From the NCBI GenBank assembly GCA_003695285.1, contig RFIL01000435.1, forward strand, positions 1 to 23,856: a stretch of 23,856 nucleotides of DNA. The letters run 5' to 3'. This document shows positions 1 through 8,034 of the stretch, piece after piece. The notes under the pieces are model-generated. The model was not told the origin of the DNA. It did no database searches and worked only from the letters and a program-made list of their open reading frames with translations. Source of the stretch: Calditrichota bacterium. GTDB lineage: Bacteria > Calditrichota > Calditrichia > RBG-13-44-9 > J075. Numbering within the stretch: the first letter of the stretch is position 1; every line of letters starts with the position of its first letter. The translations under genes were made by a program, and so were the position numbers.

Positions 1-666
1 CATATAGACGGGATGAATGTTGCCTGTGCGGACACTGCGTCCTTTTTCTCGCAATTCAAAGGCAATATCCATGGCCAGTTGTTTATCACGGGTGTTCAAA
101 TTAATGTTATAGGCAATTAAAAATTCCCGGGCACCAATGACGGTTGCACCACTGCGAGGGTTAAATTCAGCCGGTCCAAAATCCGGTTTCCAGTTAGGAT
201 CTTTTAATTTTTGGGGGAGTGCTTCATATTCACCCGCGCGAATGGTGGCCAGACTGCGGCGTTCAGGGGTGGACGCGGATTCCTCATACAAATAGACCGG
301 GATGCCCAGTTCTTCTCCCACTCGTTTGGCTACTTCTCGGGAAATTTCCACGCATTCTTCCATGGTGATATCATTTACCGGAACAAAGGGGCAGACATCC
401 GTAGCTCCCATCCGGGGATGGGCGCCTTTATGCTTACTCATATCGATTAACTCCGCCGCCTTCTTGATAGCATTAAAGGCGGCTTCTTTCACAGCGTCCG
501 GAGAACCGATAAAGGTGACCACAGTGCGATTGACATCTGCACCCATCTCCACAGACAAAAGTTGGACACCGGATACTTTTTTGATTTCTGCGGTAATCTG
601 GTCAATTACGCCCTTATCTCGACCTTCGGAAAAATTGGGAACGCATTCAACAATCGGATTGCTCAT
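1..666 (-). CDS. ftcD: Glutamate formimidoyltransferase, N-terminal part (gene runs off the left edge)
   Basis: Transfers the formimino group of N-formimino-glutamate, from histidine breakdown, to tetrahydrofolate in the cytoplasm. My reverse-strand translation gives 222 codons with no stop before the edge. It opens MSNPIVECVPNFSEGRD, the family's N-terminal signature, and carries GAHPRMGATDVCPF at about residues 81-94; His83 matches the known catalytic His of the formiminotransferase domain. It ends in the window at SVRTGNIHPVYM, so most of the N-terminal subdomain is present and the C-terminal FTCD part is missing. The start is supported by an AGGGAG ribosome-binding site a few bases upstream. 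The hybrid kinase gene lies 125 bp upstream on the same strand with no terminator visible between them. Whether the full gene is transferase only or fused to a cyclodeaminase cannot be seen. Family call secure from the sequence. Confidence 0.93.
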   Translation of the reverse strand, partial: MSNPIVECVPNFSEGRDKGVIDQITAEIKKVSGVQLLSVEMGADVNRTVVTFIGSPDAVKEAAFNAIKKAAELIDMSKHKGAHPRMGATDVCPFVPVNDITMEECVEISREVAKRVGEELGIPVYLYEESASTPERRSLATIRAGEYEALPQKLKDPNWKPDFGPAEFNPRSGATVIGAREFLIAYNINLNTRDKQLAMDIAFELREKGRSVRTGNIHPVYM

Positions 667-791
667 GATGGACTCCCTTGTTTGAATTTGTAAAAGACAA
701 AAATTTAGCGAAGGAAAGGTCAAGTTAAAAAGGGAATTTAATTTTAAAAAAGATTTCCGGGATGAAGGATAGATGTGCGGGGATAACTCAA

Positions 792-3689
792 TTAGTTTCG
801 ATGGGTAATGACTTCTCGGATGGTCTGAGAAAGTTGAAAAGCGGTAAACGGTTTTAAAATGAATCGGGCAATTCCGGCCTCTTTCAGGTTTTCGAAACTC
901 ACCATTTCATTATATCCGGAAATGAGAATGATCGGTACTTCTGAACAGATTTTCTTTAATTCCGCAGCCAATTCCAAACCGGTCATGCCTGGCATGGTCA
1001 GGTCGGTGATGACCAGATCAATATCCTTAAAATGTTTTTTAAAAATGTTAATGGCTTCTTTACTGCTGGTGGTGGCCGTCACCTTATATCCGAAATTTTC
1101 CAGAATCTGCCTATCCACTTCAACGATATTTCTCTCATCATCCACCAATAAAATATGTTCATTCCCCCGTTGAACGGAATAGTTTGCTTGTTTGCGCTGA
1201 ACCTGAGCATCGGGAACGATGGGCAAAAAGATGGAGAAAGTCGTTCCCTTCCCCGGTGTGCTATCGACCTGGATATGACCTTTATGCGCCATTACAATCC
1301 CGTGAACCATAGCTAATCCCATTCCGGTCCCTTCATCAGGAGTTTTAGTGGTAAAGAAGGGTTCAAAAATGCGATCCAGAATCTCCGGATCGATGCCATG
1401 CCCCGTATCTTTAACCGTAATCTTCAGGTAATCTCCGGTTTGGAGATTGGGAGATATGGAAGCGATTTTTTCATCGATTGTGACATTTTCCAGTTTTACT
1501 TTCAGTACCCCTCCTTTCTGGCGCATGGCATGGTAGGCATTGGTACAAAGGTTCATAATCACCTGATGGATTTGGGTGGGATTGGCTTCAACATATCCGC
1601 AGTTGGATGGAATATTCTGTTTGATTTCTATGGTTGCCGGTAGAGAAGCTCGCAACAGTTTAAGCGCTTCTTTGATAATGGAATGAATCTGAATGGGGCG
1701 GCGTTCTTCCTCTTTTTGGCGGCTGAAGGTTAAAATTTGCTGTACTAACTGACTGGCACGAAGCGCAGCCTGGTAAATTTCATCGAGGTTTTTATAGAGG
1801 CGACTTCCATGTGGAGCATCCATCAAAGCCAATTCACTATACCCCAGAATCGCAGCCAGTACATTGTTGAAATCATGGGCAATCCCTCCGGCCAGTGTAC
1901 CAATCGCTTCCATTTTCTGGGAATGCAGTAATTGTTTTTCCAGTTGTCGTTTTTCGGTGATGTCACGCATGATGCCATGATACCCGATAATCTTACCGTT
2001 TTGATCACGGGCTGCCGTGGCTGTTAATAACACCCGCAGCAATTGCCCATTCTTGGTTTTTAATTCCACTTCCTGATCAACAACGTGACCTTCACGGGCT
2101 ATGATTTGGATGAATTTTTCTCGATCTTCAGGTTTGGCATATAAATCCCGGGCGATGTCGATATTGAGCATTTCTTCCTTGGAAGCATATCCAAACAATT
2201 CTACTCCCGCCCGGTTTATGTCAATAAAGCGACCCTCAGGGGAACTGAGATATACGACATCCTTGGTTTCTTCAAACAGTTTTCGGTATTTTTCCTCCGA
2301 CTTTTTCAGCTCCTCCAGAATCATCTTATGTCGTGTTTGATCATCAATGACCCAGATGAGATTGGGTGCTTCTTCCGATTCAAATTTAAGGGGAGTGACC
2401 CGGATGGATAGCCATTTTTTTAAGGAGCCTTTTTGTAATGAGAATTCACCTCGCCATTCTTTGCCTTTGTTGGCGTATTCCTCAATTTCTTTATAAAAAT
2501 GGGGTGGGATATAGCTCGATAATACTTCAACCAATTTTTTTCCGATGATTTCTGATGATTTCAATCCCAGTCCTTCGCTAAAGGCAGCATTGACATATTC
2601 AATTTCACCCTGGTTACCTGAAATCATAATGGCAGAGGAAATGTTGTCAATAGCTCGGGACAATTTGTGAAGTTTTTCTTCGGATTGAATGCGAATGAGG
2701 GTTTTAGCTAATTGTTCTCCGAACCGTTTTAAGCGTTTTAACAGTTTAGAACTTATTTCCTGACGTGTTTGGAATTTGATGAGCGCCAGAGTCCCTTCCC
2801 GGGAAGTGATAGGGATAAGGCCAATGGTTCGAATCTTGAGAATCTTCATCGCAGGACGGATGAACTTCTTGAGATAATCTTTGTTAGTGAATTCTTCCCA
2901 GATTTTTACTATTTCATCAGGCTCAGAAGTGATAAAGATTTGACCCGTCTGAATAACCCGATTAAAAATCGAACCTTCTTTTAGGATAGGCACAAAATCT
3001 TTCAGGGGCCGGCCTACTAATTTCTCGATCATCTGTTGTTTTTTGGGGTCAATACTGATTTTCTGCAAGGTTAACTGGTGGCGTTGTTTGTCATAGAAAT
3101 ACACACTCAACGATTCCGAGCCAACCAGCTTCCCATAGGCTTCGGTAATTCGAGTGGTGATTTGAGCAAGGGTTTCTCCTTTAAGAGTTGCCTGATTGAT
3201 TTCATCAATTAATTTCAATTCTTGATAGAGCTCTTCTATCTCACCTTCCGAAGAATCCGATGCTCTTTTACCGGTTTTATGTTCTTGTAAATAAAAAAGA
3301 AGGCCATATTCTTCTTCACTTAGTGGGATAGGGCGAATGGTTAAGTTCATGACCCCTGTATAAGGGATGTTGGAAATCACGGTTCGGGTTGAGATTTCAT
3401 CCTGTTCAGAAGAGGTTAGGAGCACATTTCCGGGACATTCATCCGGACAACTCCACCCGGAATGCTGAAACACCTCATAACACTTTTTCCCAAGAATTTC
3501 CTCACTGGATAGCCCAAATTTTTTATCGACTCCCGGACTGATTGAGATAAGATTGTAATCAGTATCTCTTATATAAAATATACCAGGAAAATATTCGAGG
3601 AGTTTTTCCGGAAAGAGGAGTTCTTGTAGTTCACTTGTGCCAGAGTTAAAGGGGGGAGAAGGGGGCTTGGATTCGTTATATCTATCCAT
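792..3689 (-). CDS. Soluble hybrid sensor histidine kinase (PAS-GAF-PAS-PAS-HisKA-HATPase-REC)
   Basis: 965 aa with no transmembrane segment, so a cytoplasmic sensor. Visible order: PAS at about 27-135; GAF-like domain at about 155-335; a second PAS at 342-452; a third PAS at 465-585; HisKA with the phospho-acceptor His605 in GGIAHDFNNVLAAI; HATPase with N box around 706-722 (HQVIMNLCTNAYHAM), G1 DTGHGI at 761-766 and G2 GTGMGLAMVHG at 787-797; and a C-terminal receiver with acidic pair D850/D851, phospho-acceptor D896 (VITDLTMPGM) and Lys in FILKPF near 946. All catalytic elements are intact. The GIAHDFNN H-box places it with kinases that commonly carry a C-terminal REC domain. PAS1 holds a cysteine motif (C70, C81, C85) suggesting metal or redox sensing (inference). 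The start has AGGAG about 10 nt upstream. No cognate regulator is adjacent on this strand; signal and target are unknown. Confidence 0.9.
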   Translation of the reverse strand: MDRYNESKPPSPPFNSGTSELQELLFPEKLLEYFPGIFYIRDTDYNLISISPGVDKKFGLSSEEILGKKCYEVFQHSGWSCPDECPGNVLLTSSEQDEISTRTVISNIPYTGVMNLTIRPIPLSEEEYGLLFYLQEHKTGKRASDSSEGEIEELYQELKLIDEINQATLKGETLAQITTRITEAYGKLVGSESLSVYFYDKQRHQLTLQKISIDPKKQQMIEKLVGRPLKDFVPILKEGSIFNRVIQTGQIFITSEPDEIVKIWEEFTNKDYLKKFIRPAMKILKIRTIGLIPITSREGTLALIKFQTRQEISSKLLKRLKRFGEQLAKTLIRIQSEEKLHKLSRAIDNISSAIMISGNQGEIEYVNAAFSEGLGLKSSEIIGKKLVEVLSSYIPPHFYKEIEEYANKGKEWRGEFSLQKGSLKKWLSIRVTPLKFESEEAPNLIWVIDDQTRHKMILEELKKSEEKYRKLFEETKDVVYLSSPEGRFIDINRAGVELFGYASKEEMLNIDIARDLYAKPEDREKFIQIIAREGHVVDQEVELKTKNGQLLRVLLTATAARDQNGKIIGYHGIMRDITEKRQLEKQLLHSQKMEAIGTLAGGIAHDFNNVLAAILGYSELALMDAPHGSRLYKNLDEIYQAALRASQLVQQILTFSRQKEEERRPIQIHSIIKEALKLLRASLPATIEIKQNIPSNCGYVEANPTQIHQVIMNLCTNAYHAMRQKGGVLKVKLENVTIDEKIASISPNLQTGDYLKITVKDTGHGIDPEILDRIFEPFFTTKTPDEGTGMGLAMVHGIVMAHKGHIQVDSTPGKGTTFSIFLPIVPDAQVQRKQANYSVQRGNEHILLVDDERNIVEVDRQILENFGYKVTATTSSKEAINIFKKHFKDIDLVITDLTMPGMTGLELAAELKKICSEVPIILISGYNEMVSFENLKEAGIARFILKPFTAFQLSQTIREVITHRN

Positions 3690-3828
3690 TCTCAGCGGAC
3701 TCCTGGGTTCTTAATCCTGGTGCACAAAACGTTTGAAATATTCCAAATGTTAGCTGAGTTATCAATAAAACAAGGAAAGAAAAAATGAGTGTAACCTAAG
3801 TCACCAATTAAAATTAGAAGTTTTTGAT

Positions 3829-3863
3829 AAAAAAAACCGCCCTTCAATAACACAAAGGGCGGT
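3829..3863 (-). terminator. Rho-independent terminator of the Ig-repeat lipoprotein gene
   Basis: Read on the minus strand, the 9-bp stem ACCGCCCTT / AAGGGCGGT (3863-3855 with 3844-3836) closes a 10-nt loop and is followed at once by about eight T. It lies 24 bp after the TAA of the gene at 3887. The plus-strand reading lacks a T tract after the stem, so the terminator works on the minus strand and separates the lipoprotein gene from the downstream hybrid kinase. Confidence 0.9.
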
Positions 3864-3886
3864 TATAAAGAGGAATAAATAATTGT

Positions 3887-4852
3887 TTAGGGATTGATCG
3901 TTATTGGAATCAGAGCCGTGGAAAGGTTGCCGGAGGTATCATAGCCTTTAACATAGAGGGTATGTGTTAATCCATCGCCATACGGTACCAAATTCCACTG
4001 GAACTGAAAGGGTGCGGAGTTATCAGAGCTCTGAAAGATACCATCTACATAGAATTCTACCCGATCGGCGGCCACATTATCGATGACATCTACGACGACA
4101 ACAATATTGCTGGTATTGCTGGCGGAAAAAACTGAACCGGCAGGAGGATAGAGAATGGTGACCGACGGGGGTGTTATATCCGCAATGACATTGGAATTGA
4201 CAGTAACTCCGATGACGGGAGAAACCGAATTAAAACCTCCCGGATCAAAACCCCGGGCAAAAATAGTATGAAAACTTCCGTTGACAGAATCGGTGACATC
4301 CCATTGAAAAACAAAGGGCTCAGAGCTATCGGTAAATTTTTTGATTCCATCGATATAATATTGAACACTATCCACACCACTATTATCGCTGGCTTGCACA
4401 ACCACATTCACAAGTCCACTAACTACCTGACCGTTCACAGGATTCTGGATAACCAGGGTAGGGGGTAAGGTATCGCCGGCAGCCGTTCGAGCCACCCGAA
4501 CCGCAACAGTTGGAGCTACCCCGAAATTATCATCTTTATCCCGAGCATAACCTGAAATATAATGGTTCTGATTATCCGCGTAAGGTGCGGTATTCCACTG
4601 AAAGGTGACGGTGTTTTTATCCGAAGATGCCATTTCTTTACCATCAACGAATATCTTTACCTCGCTAACTTCATTATCATCTGAGGCTACTGCGATGACC
4701 TCAACATTTCCGGTGACCACAGCCCCCGGAGCCGGACTGATGATAAAAAGAGTCGGCGGAACAGCATCAGGAATACTTAAACAGCTATTCACAGTAATAC
4801 CAACCATCAACAAGAAGGATAAAACCACCCAAACTAATCCACGTTTTTTCAT
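3887..4852 (-). CDS. Lipoprotein with three tandem bacterial Ig-like repeats
   Basis: 321 aa from the chosen ATG. A lipoprotein signal peptide runs from MKKRGLVWVV to the lipobox VNSC, with the lipidated residue at Cys24. The rest is three copies of one Ig-like module of about 90 residues: about 31-120, 129-218 and 227-320. Each opens PPTL/PPSV, then has a YYIDG/FYVDG-type strand, a conserved FQW and a YxxGYD/GYARDxx turn near its end. This resembles the Big_7-type Ig domains of secreted proteins in environmental bacteria. A GTG codon nine bases upstream (4861) would add three residues but overlaps the AGGAG ribosome-binding site; the ATG sits 8 nt behind that site and is preferred. The gene is monocistronic, with its own terminator and an AT-rich divergent upstream region. 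A role in surface adhesion or glycan binding is a guess; no catalytic motif is present. Confidence 0.85.
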   Translation of the reverse strand: MKKRGLVWVVLSFLLMVGITVNSCLSIPDAVPPTLFIISPAPGAVVTGNVEVIAVASDDNEVSEVKIFVDGKEMASSDKNTVTFQWNTAPYADNQNHYISGYARDKDDNFGVAPTVAVRVARTAAGDTLPPTLVIQNPVNGQVVSGLVNVVVQASDNSGVDSVQYYIDGIKKFTDSSEPFVFQWDVTDSVNGSFHTIFARGFDPGGFNSVSPVIGVTVNSNVIADITPPSVTILYPPAGSVFSASNTSNIVVVVDVIDNVAADRVEFYVDGIFQSSDNSAPFQFQWNLVPYGDGLTHTLYVKGYDTSGNLSTALIPITINP

Positions 4853-4927
4853 TGAAGCCACTCCTGATTAATTAGTTTTAAAACAGTTGCATAAGAAAAC
4901 AAAGAAAAGCGAAAATCTTATTTTTAT

Positions 4928-4943
4928 TGTGATAAGTATCATA
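4928..4943. promoter_or_regulatory. Candidate CRP/FNR-family operator
   Basis: The 16-mer TGTGATAAGTATCATA has one perfect TGTGA half-site, a 6-nt spacer and TCATA in place of TCACA. Its core TGAT-N4-ATCA also fits an FNR-type arrangement. It lies about 75 bp upstream of the Ig-repeat lipoprotein start. A short AT-rich palindrome can occur by chance, and the regulator is not in the window, so this is only a candidate. Confidence 0.3.
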
Positions 4944-5104
4944 ATCGAAAATGGGTAAACTTTTTTGATCCGAAACTTAAATAAAACGAAAGGAACAAAC
5001 GAATATAATATCTTTTCCTGCGTCACTCTAATGAAAAAACAATATTTCTCCACCCCAATGTGTTTCCACATTCCTGTTGAGAGAGTGTGGGTCTATCTTT
5101 TTGC

Positions 5105-5133
5105 TTGAATCGTGCCACATTTTATTTTATTTT
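5105..5133 (+). promoter_or_regulatory. Weak sigma-70-type promoter candidate for the SPOR lipoprotein
   Basis: TTGAAT (5105-5110) and TATTTT (5128-5133) are 17 nt apart and end 34 bp before the preferred start codon at 5168. Both hexamers are imperfect and the region is T-rich, so the match is modest. Confidence 0.25.
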
Positions 5134-5167
5134 CCTCAACAAAAATAACAGGATAAGGAAATCATCG

Positions 5168-5725
5168 ATGAATGGATTAAAAATTATTACCACGATATTT
5201 CTTTTTTCGGTGCTGGTCTATCTCTCGGGTTGTAGTAGCAGCAAACCGGTGACGGTTCCCGGCGGAGAATCGGCTGAGCCAACGCTCAATGAGACCTTTG
5301 ACCCTCTCATGCTGGAAGATGAAGACATCACATTTCCGGAAGAAGTTGAAATCCCATCCACTGGGAACTCAGAGATCGTCCCTGGGTTGGATACCCAGCC
5401 TGCACCGGTTGAAGAAAATCAAGTGGTGGATGGTTTTCGAGTACAGATTCTGGCAACCAAGGACATTGATCAAGCAACGATGGAAAAAAAACAAGCTGAG
5501 TTTCAATTTCTGGAAGATAGTGTAGCCGTGTATATTGAGTTTGATTCCCCCATGTACAAGGTTCGAGTCGGTGATTTCCAGAATCGGGATGAAGCGGAGC
5601 GATTACGTCAAATTGCCAGAAAGAAAGGGTATCGAGGAGCCTGGATTGTGAAAACAAAAGTTAATACCCACCCCAAACTTCCGGTCATTAACGAGTCGGA
5701 AATGGAAGATTTAGCTCCTCGTTAA
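5168..5725 (+). CDS. SPOR-domain lipoprotein
   Basis: 185 aa. The signal peptide MNGLKIITTIFLFSVLVYLSGC ends in the lipobox LSGC, with the lipidated residue at Cys22. A low-complexity acidic/proline linker (about 25-85) follows, then a C-terminal SPOR domain at about 87-165: it starts GFRVQILATKD and has the MYKVRVGDFQNRDEAERL strand-helix that is the family hallmark. SPOR domains bind denuded septal peptidoglycan, so a periplasmic cell-wall or division-site role is expected. An in-frame ATG at 5087 would add 27 residues before the signal peptide and lacks support; the ATG at 5168 has AAGGA about 8 nt upstream and gives a proper lipoprotein leader. The next gene, yebC, follows after 66 bp in the same direction. 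The specific division role is not determined. Confidence 0.85.
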   Translation: MNGLKIITTIFLFSVLVYLSGCSSSKPVTVPGGESAEPTLNETFDPLMLEDEDITFPEEVEIPSTGNSEIVPGLDTQPAPVEENQVVDGFRVQILATKDIDQATMEKKQAEFQFLEDSVAVYIEFDSPMYKVRVGDFQNRDEAERLRQIARKKGYRGAWIVKTKVNTHPKLPVINESEMEDLAPR

Positions 5726-5791
5726 CCATCACTCCCATTGAACTGAGAGATTAATGTTAGAAACCACTGAGAGGAATTAAACGGAGGATTT

Positions 5792-6544
5792 ATGGCAGGA
5801 CATTCGAAGTGGGCCAATATTCGATTTCGCAAAGAACGTCAGGATGCCAAAAAGGGTAAAATTTTTACCAAGTTAATCAAGGAGTTAACCATAGCGGCAC
5901 GGATGGGAGGGGGCGATCCGGAATCCAATCCCCGCTTGCGAACGGCCATTCAGGCAGCCAAAGCAGCAAACATGCCTATGAAAAATATTGAAAACGCTAT
6001 TAAAAAGGGTACCGGTGAACTACCGGGGATTACCCTGGAAGAGGTGACCTATGAGGGGTATGGTCCTGGGGGAGTGGCTCTGTATATCGTTTGTACCACC
6101 GATAACCGCAATCGTACCGTCAGCGAAGTTCGCCATCTTTTGAATAAGTATGGAGGTAACCTCGGCGAGAGCGGTTGCGTGAGCTGGCTATTTGATAAAA
6201 AAGGGTTAATCCGGGTGCTTGCGCAAAATTATGATGAAGAAGAACTAATGATGCTTGCTATAGATGCCGGAGCGGAAGATTTTCAGTCTGAAGATGAATT
6301 TTACGAAATCTACACTGCTTTTGAAGACCTGGAAAAAGTGCGTAGTTCTCTGGAGGAGGCTGGCATACAGATTGAATCTGCTGAAACGACCTATATCCCT
6401 CAAAATACCGTTCCATTGGAGGGAAAACAGGCTGAACAGATGCTGAAATTGATGGATGCTCTGGAAGAAAATGATGATGTCCAAAACGTCTATGCCAACT
6501 TTGATATTGATGAGAAGGTCATGGAAGCTCTGGAAAATAACTGA
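5792..6544 (+). CDS. yebC: YebC/PmpR (TACO1) family protein
   Basis: 250 aa, the usual length. It opens MAGHSKWANIRFRKERQDAKKGK, the invariant family signature, followed by ANMPMKNIENAIKKGTGE, TYEGYGPGGVALYI and NRTVSEVRHLLNKYGGNLGESG, covering all three domains. YebC proteins have been described as transcriptional regulators and more recently as ribosome-associated factors that relieve stalling at proline-rich stretches. A GGAGG site lies about 6 nt upstream of the ATG. It sits directly before ruvC, a conserved arrangement in many bacteria, and the 139-bp gap to ruvC holds no convincing gene. Family call is secure; the exact cellular role in this organism is inferred. Confidence 0.97.
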   Translation: MAGHSKWANIRFRKERQDAKKGKIFTKLIKELTIAARMGGGDPESNPRLRTAIQAAKAANMPMKNIENAIKKGTGELPGITLEEVTYEGYGPGGVALYIVCTTDNRNRTVSEVRHLLNKYGGNLGESGCVSWLFDKKGLIRVLAQNYDEEELMMLAIDAGAEDFQSEDEFYEIYTAFEDLEKVRSSLEEAGIQIESAETTYIPQNTVPLEGKQAEQMLKLMDALEENDDVQNVYANFDIDEKVMEALENN

Positions 6545-6683
6545 GGTGACAATTTCCAGCATGGCAGCTGAAAACAATGTGCTCCTGTCCGAAGTTGAGC
6601 GAATCATAAACCCAAAGTCAACCCTGCTGATGTGTACCTCAAAAAACTCACAATCCTTAACATTTTCTGAAAGATAGGTATAT

Positions 6684-7184
6684 ATGGTTATTCTGGGAAT
6701 AGATCCGGGGTTGAGTGTGACCGGGTATGGGGTGATAGAAATTGTGAACCAGAAAGTAATTTGTCGTGGGTTTGGAGGGATCTACAATAAAGGAAGAAAA
6801 AAAGAAATTGCTGATAAGCTGCAAACCATCTATGATGGCGTCTGCCAGGTGATCGATGAATTCCACCCCCAGGTTTGTGCAATAGAAGAGGTGTTCTATC
6901 ACGAGAATGTTAATACCGCCATTGTCATGGGACACGCCAGAGGGGTGGCAATGGTGGCAGCACGGAAATCAGGATTAGAGGTTTTTGAATATGCTGCCCG
7001 GGAGATTAAAATGTCTATCGTGGGATTTGGAGCAGCTTCCAAACATCAGGTACAGGCAATGGTGCAAAGTCTGTTGCAGATGTCTCAACCACCTCGTCCC
7101 CAGGATGCAGCCGATGCTCTGGCTGTGGCGTTATGTCATTATCATCGTTTAAAATTCCATCAATTAACCCGAAACATGAAATGA
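6684..7184 (+). CDS. ruvC: Holliday junction resolvase RuvC
   Basis: 166 aa. This endonuclease cuts four-way DNA junctions symmetrically, working with RuvAB in recombinational repair. The acidic active site is intact: Asp7 in ILGIDPG, Glu68 in CAIEEVFYHENVNTA, and Asp141/Asp144 in PQDAADALAVALCH. GFGAASKHQVQ (about 114-124) is the conserved segment of the family. The ATG has a weak AGG about 6 nt upstream. ruvA follows 6 nt after the stop, so the two are cotranscribed. Confidence 0.97.
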   Translation: MVILGIDPGLSVTGYGVIEIVNQKVICRGFGGIYNKGRKKEIADKLQTIYDGVCQVIDEFHPQVCAIEEVFYHENVNTAIVMGHARGVAMVAARKSGLEVFEYAAREIKMSIVGFGAASKHQVQAMVQSLLQMSQPPRPQDAADALAVALCHYHRLKFHQLTRNMK

Positions 7185-7190
7185 TGCCAG

Positions 7191-7799
7191 ATGATTGAGC
7201 GGATATCCGGTAGAGTTATTGAAAAAAATCCCACCTTTTGTATCATTGAAAACAGTGGATTGGGTATCGGGGTGTTCATCTCCTTGAATACCTTTCAAAA
7301 GATTGAACAGCATTCTTCTCAGGAAAATGTAACCCTTTACACCTATTTACATGTACGGGAAGATGCTCTTCAACTATATGGGTTTGGCGATGAAGCAGAA
7401 AAAAGAATGTTTCAGCTGCTAATTTCAATTTCCGGAGTCGGGCCTCGCCTGGCGATTGCCATACTCTCCGGCAGTACACCAGCAGAACTGGAAGCCGCCA
7501 TTGCCCGGGAGGATGTCGGGATGCTGACCCGGATTCCCGGAGTGGGTAAAAAGACTGCCCAGCGACTCATCCTGGAATTAAAAGAGAAGATTCAGGAACA
7601 AACTCAAATTGACCAGATAACTTCGGCTGTATCAGTTCCGGCAGCTCATCAAACGAAGGTTACTGAAGCCGTTTTAGCTCTGGTTGCTCTGGGATATAAA
7701 CAACCAGATGCTCAAAAAGCAATCAACAAAGCCGTCGCACGTTTGGGTGCGGATGCTTCTCTGGAGGTATTAATCAAAGAAGCCCTGAAGGAAGTATGA
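7191..7799 (+). CDS. ruvA: Holliday junction branch-migration protein RuvA
   Basis: 202 aa, normal length. RuvA binds the four-way junction as a tetramer and loads the RuvB motor. An N-terminal OB-fold (ISGRVIEKNPTFCIIENSGLGIGV; YTYLHVREDALQLYGF) is followed by two helix-hairpin-helix motifs, LISISGVGPRLAIAIL at about 78-93 and LTRIPGVGKKTAQRLI at about 107-122. A linker and a small C-terminal RuvB-contacting domain (ALVALGYKQPDAQKAI) complete it. No clear ribosome-binding site is seen before the ATG; translation is probably coupled to ruvC. ruvB is not immediately adjacent but lies 235 bp downstream. Confidence 0.97.
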   Translation: MIERISGRVIEKNPTFCIIENSGLGIGVFISLNTFQKIEQHSSQENVTLYTYLHVREDALQLYGFGDEAEKRMFQLLISISGVGPRLAIAILSGSTPAELEAAIAREDVGMLTRIPGVGKKTAQRLILELKEKIQEQTQIDQITSAVSVPAAHQTKVTEAVLALVALGYKQPDAQKAINKAVARLGADASLEVLIKEALKEV

Positions 7800-7917
7800 A
7801 GCGATGAGCTATACCAAATCATCGGGAGAAGATGACTGTCTCAATTGGCTGAGTTTAAAATTTTGGAATTACTACGGCAGAGGTTTGATGATTTTTTTAA
7901 AAAACTCATTTTTTTGT

Positions 7918-7946
7918 TTGACAATGGGCTTTTTACTTCATACGAT
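7918..7946 (+). promoter_or_regulatory. Candidate sigma-70 promoter for ruvB-queA
   Basis: A consensus TTGACA (7918-7923) is followed after exactly 17 nt by TACGAT (7941-7946), about 90 bp before the ruvB start. This sits in the only sizeable gap of the yebC-ruvCA-ruvB-queA block (7800-8034). The full -35 match and ideal spacing make it the best sigma-70-type candidate in the window. Confidence 0.45.
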
Positions 7947-8034
7947 ATATGTCTAAAATTTTTAGAGATTACTCACAGTTCTACTTTTGGGTGTGATCGA
8001 AACTATTGAACATTTATTAAAACACTGATGCGAC

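Larger units (their letters stand above)
4853..5167. other. AT-rich divergent intergenic region
   Basis: This 315-bp stretch separates two divergently transcribed lipoprotein genes and so must hold both promoters. It is strongly AT-rich on the left half. I see the CRP/FNR-like palindrome at 4928-4943, a weak -35/-10 pair at 5105-5133, and an imperfect 8-bp stem (CCACATTC at 5066-5073 with GAGTGTGG at 5083-5090, one G-U pair) of unknown use. No credible coding sequence or RNA gene is visible. Confidence 0.6.

Noticed and set aside
211..685. Plus-strand ORFs of 79 and 127 aa at the left edge
   Set aside because: Antisense shadows of the glutamate formimidoyltransferase gene, whose protein signature is unmistakable.
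5066..5090. Imperfect 8-bp stem followed a few bases later by CTTTTT
   Set aside because: No plus-strand gene ends before it, the stem contains a G-U pair and the T run is offset; not convincing as a terminator or leader element.
6561..6677. 38-codon ORF between yebC and ruvC
   Set aside because: No ribosome-binding site, no recognisable features; it is the tail of a longer frame that mostly shadows yebC.
7804..7956. 50-codon ORF between ruvA and ruvB with a hydrophobic C-terminal half
   Set aside because: No close ribosome-binding site, composition shifts to plain AT-rich sequence, and it overlaps the best promoter candidate for ruvB; kept out of the gene list without homologues to support it.
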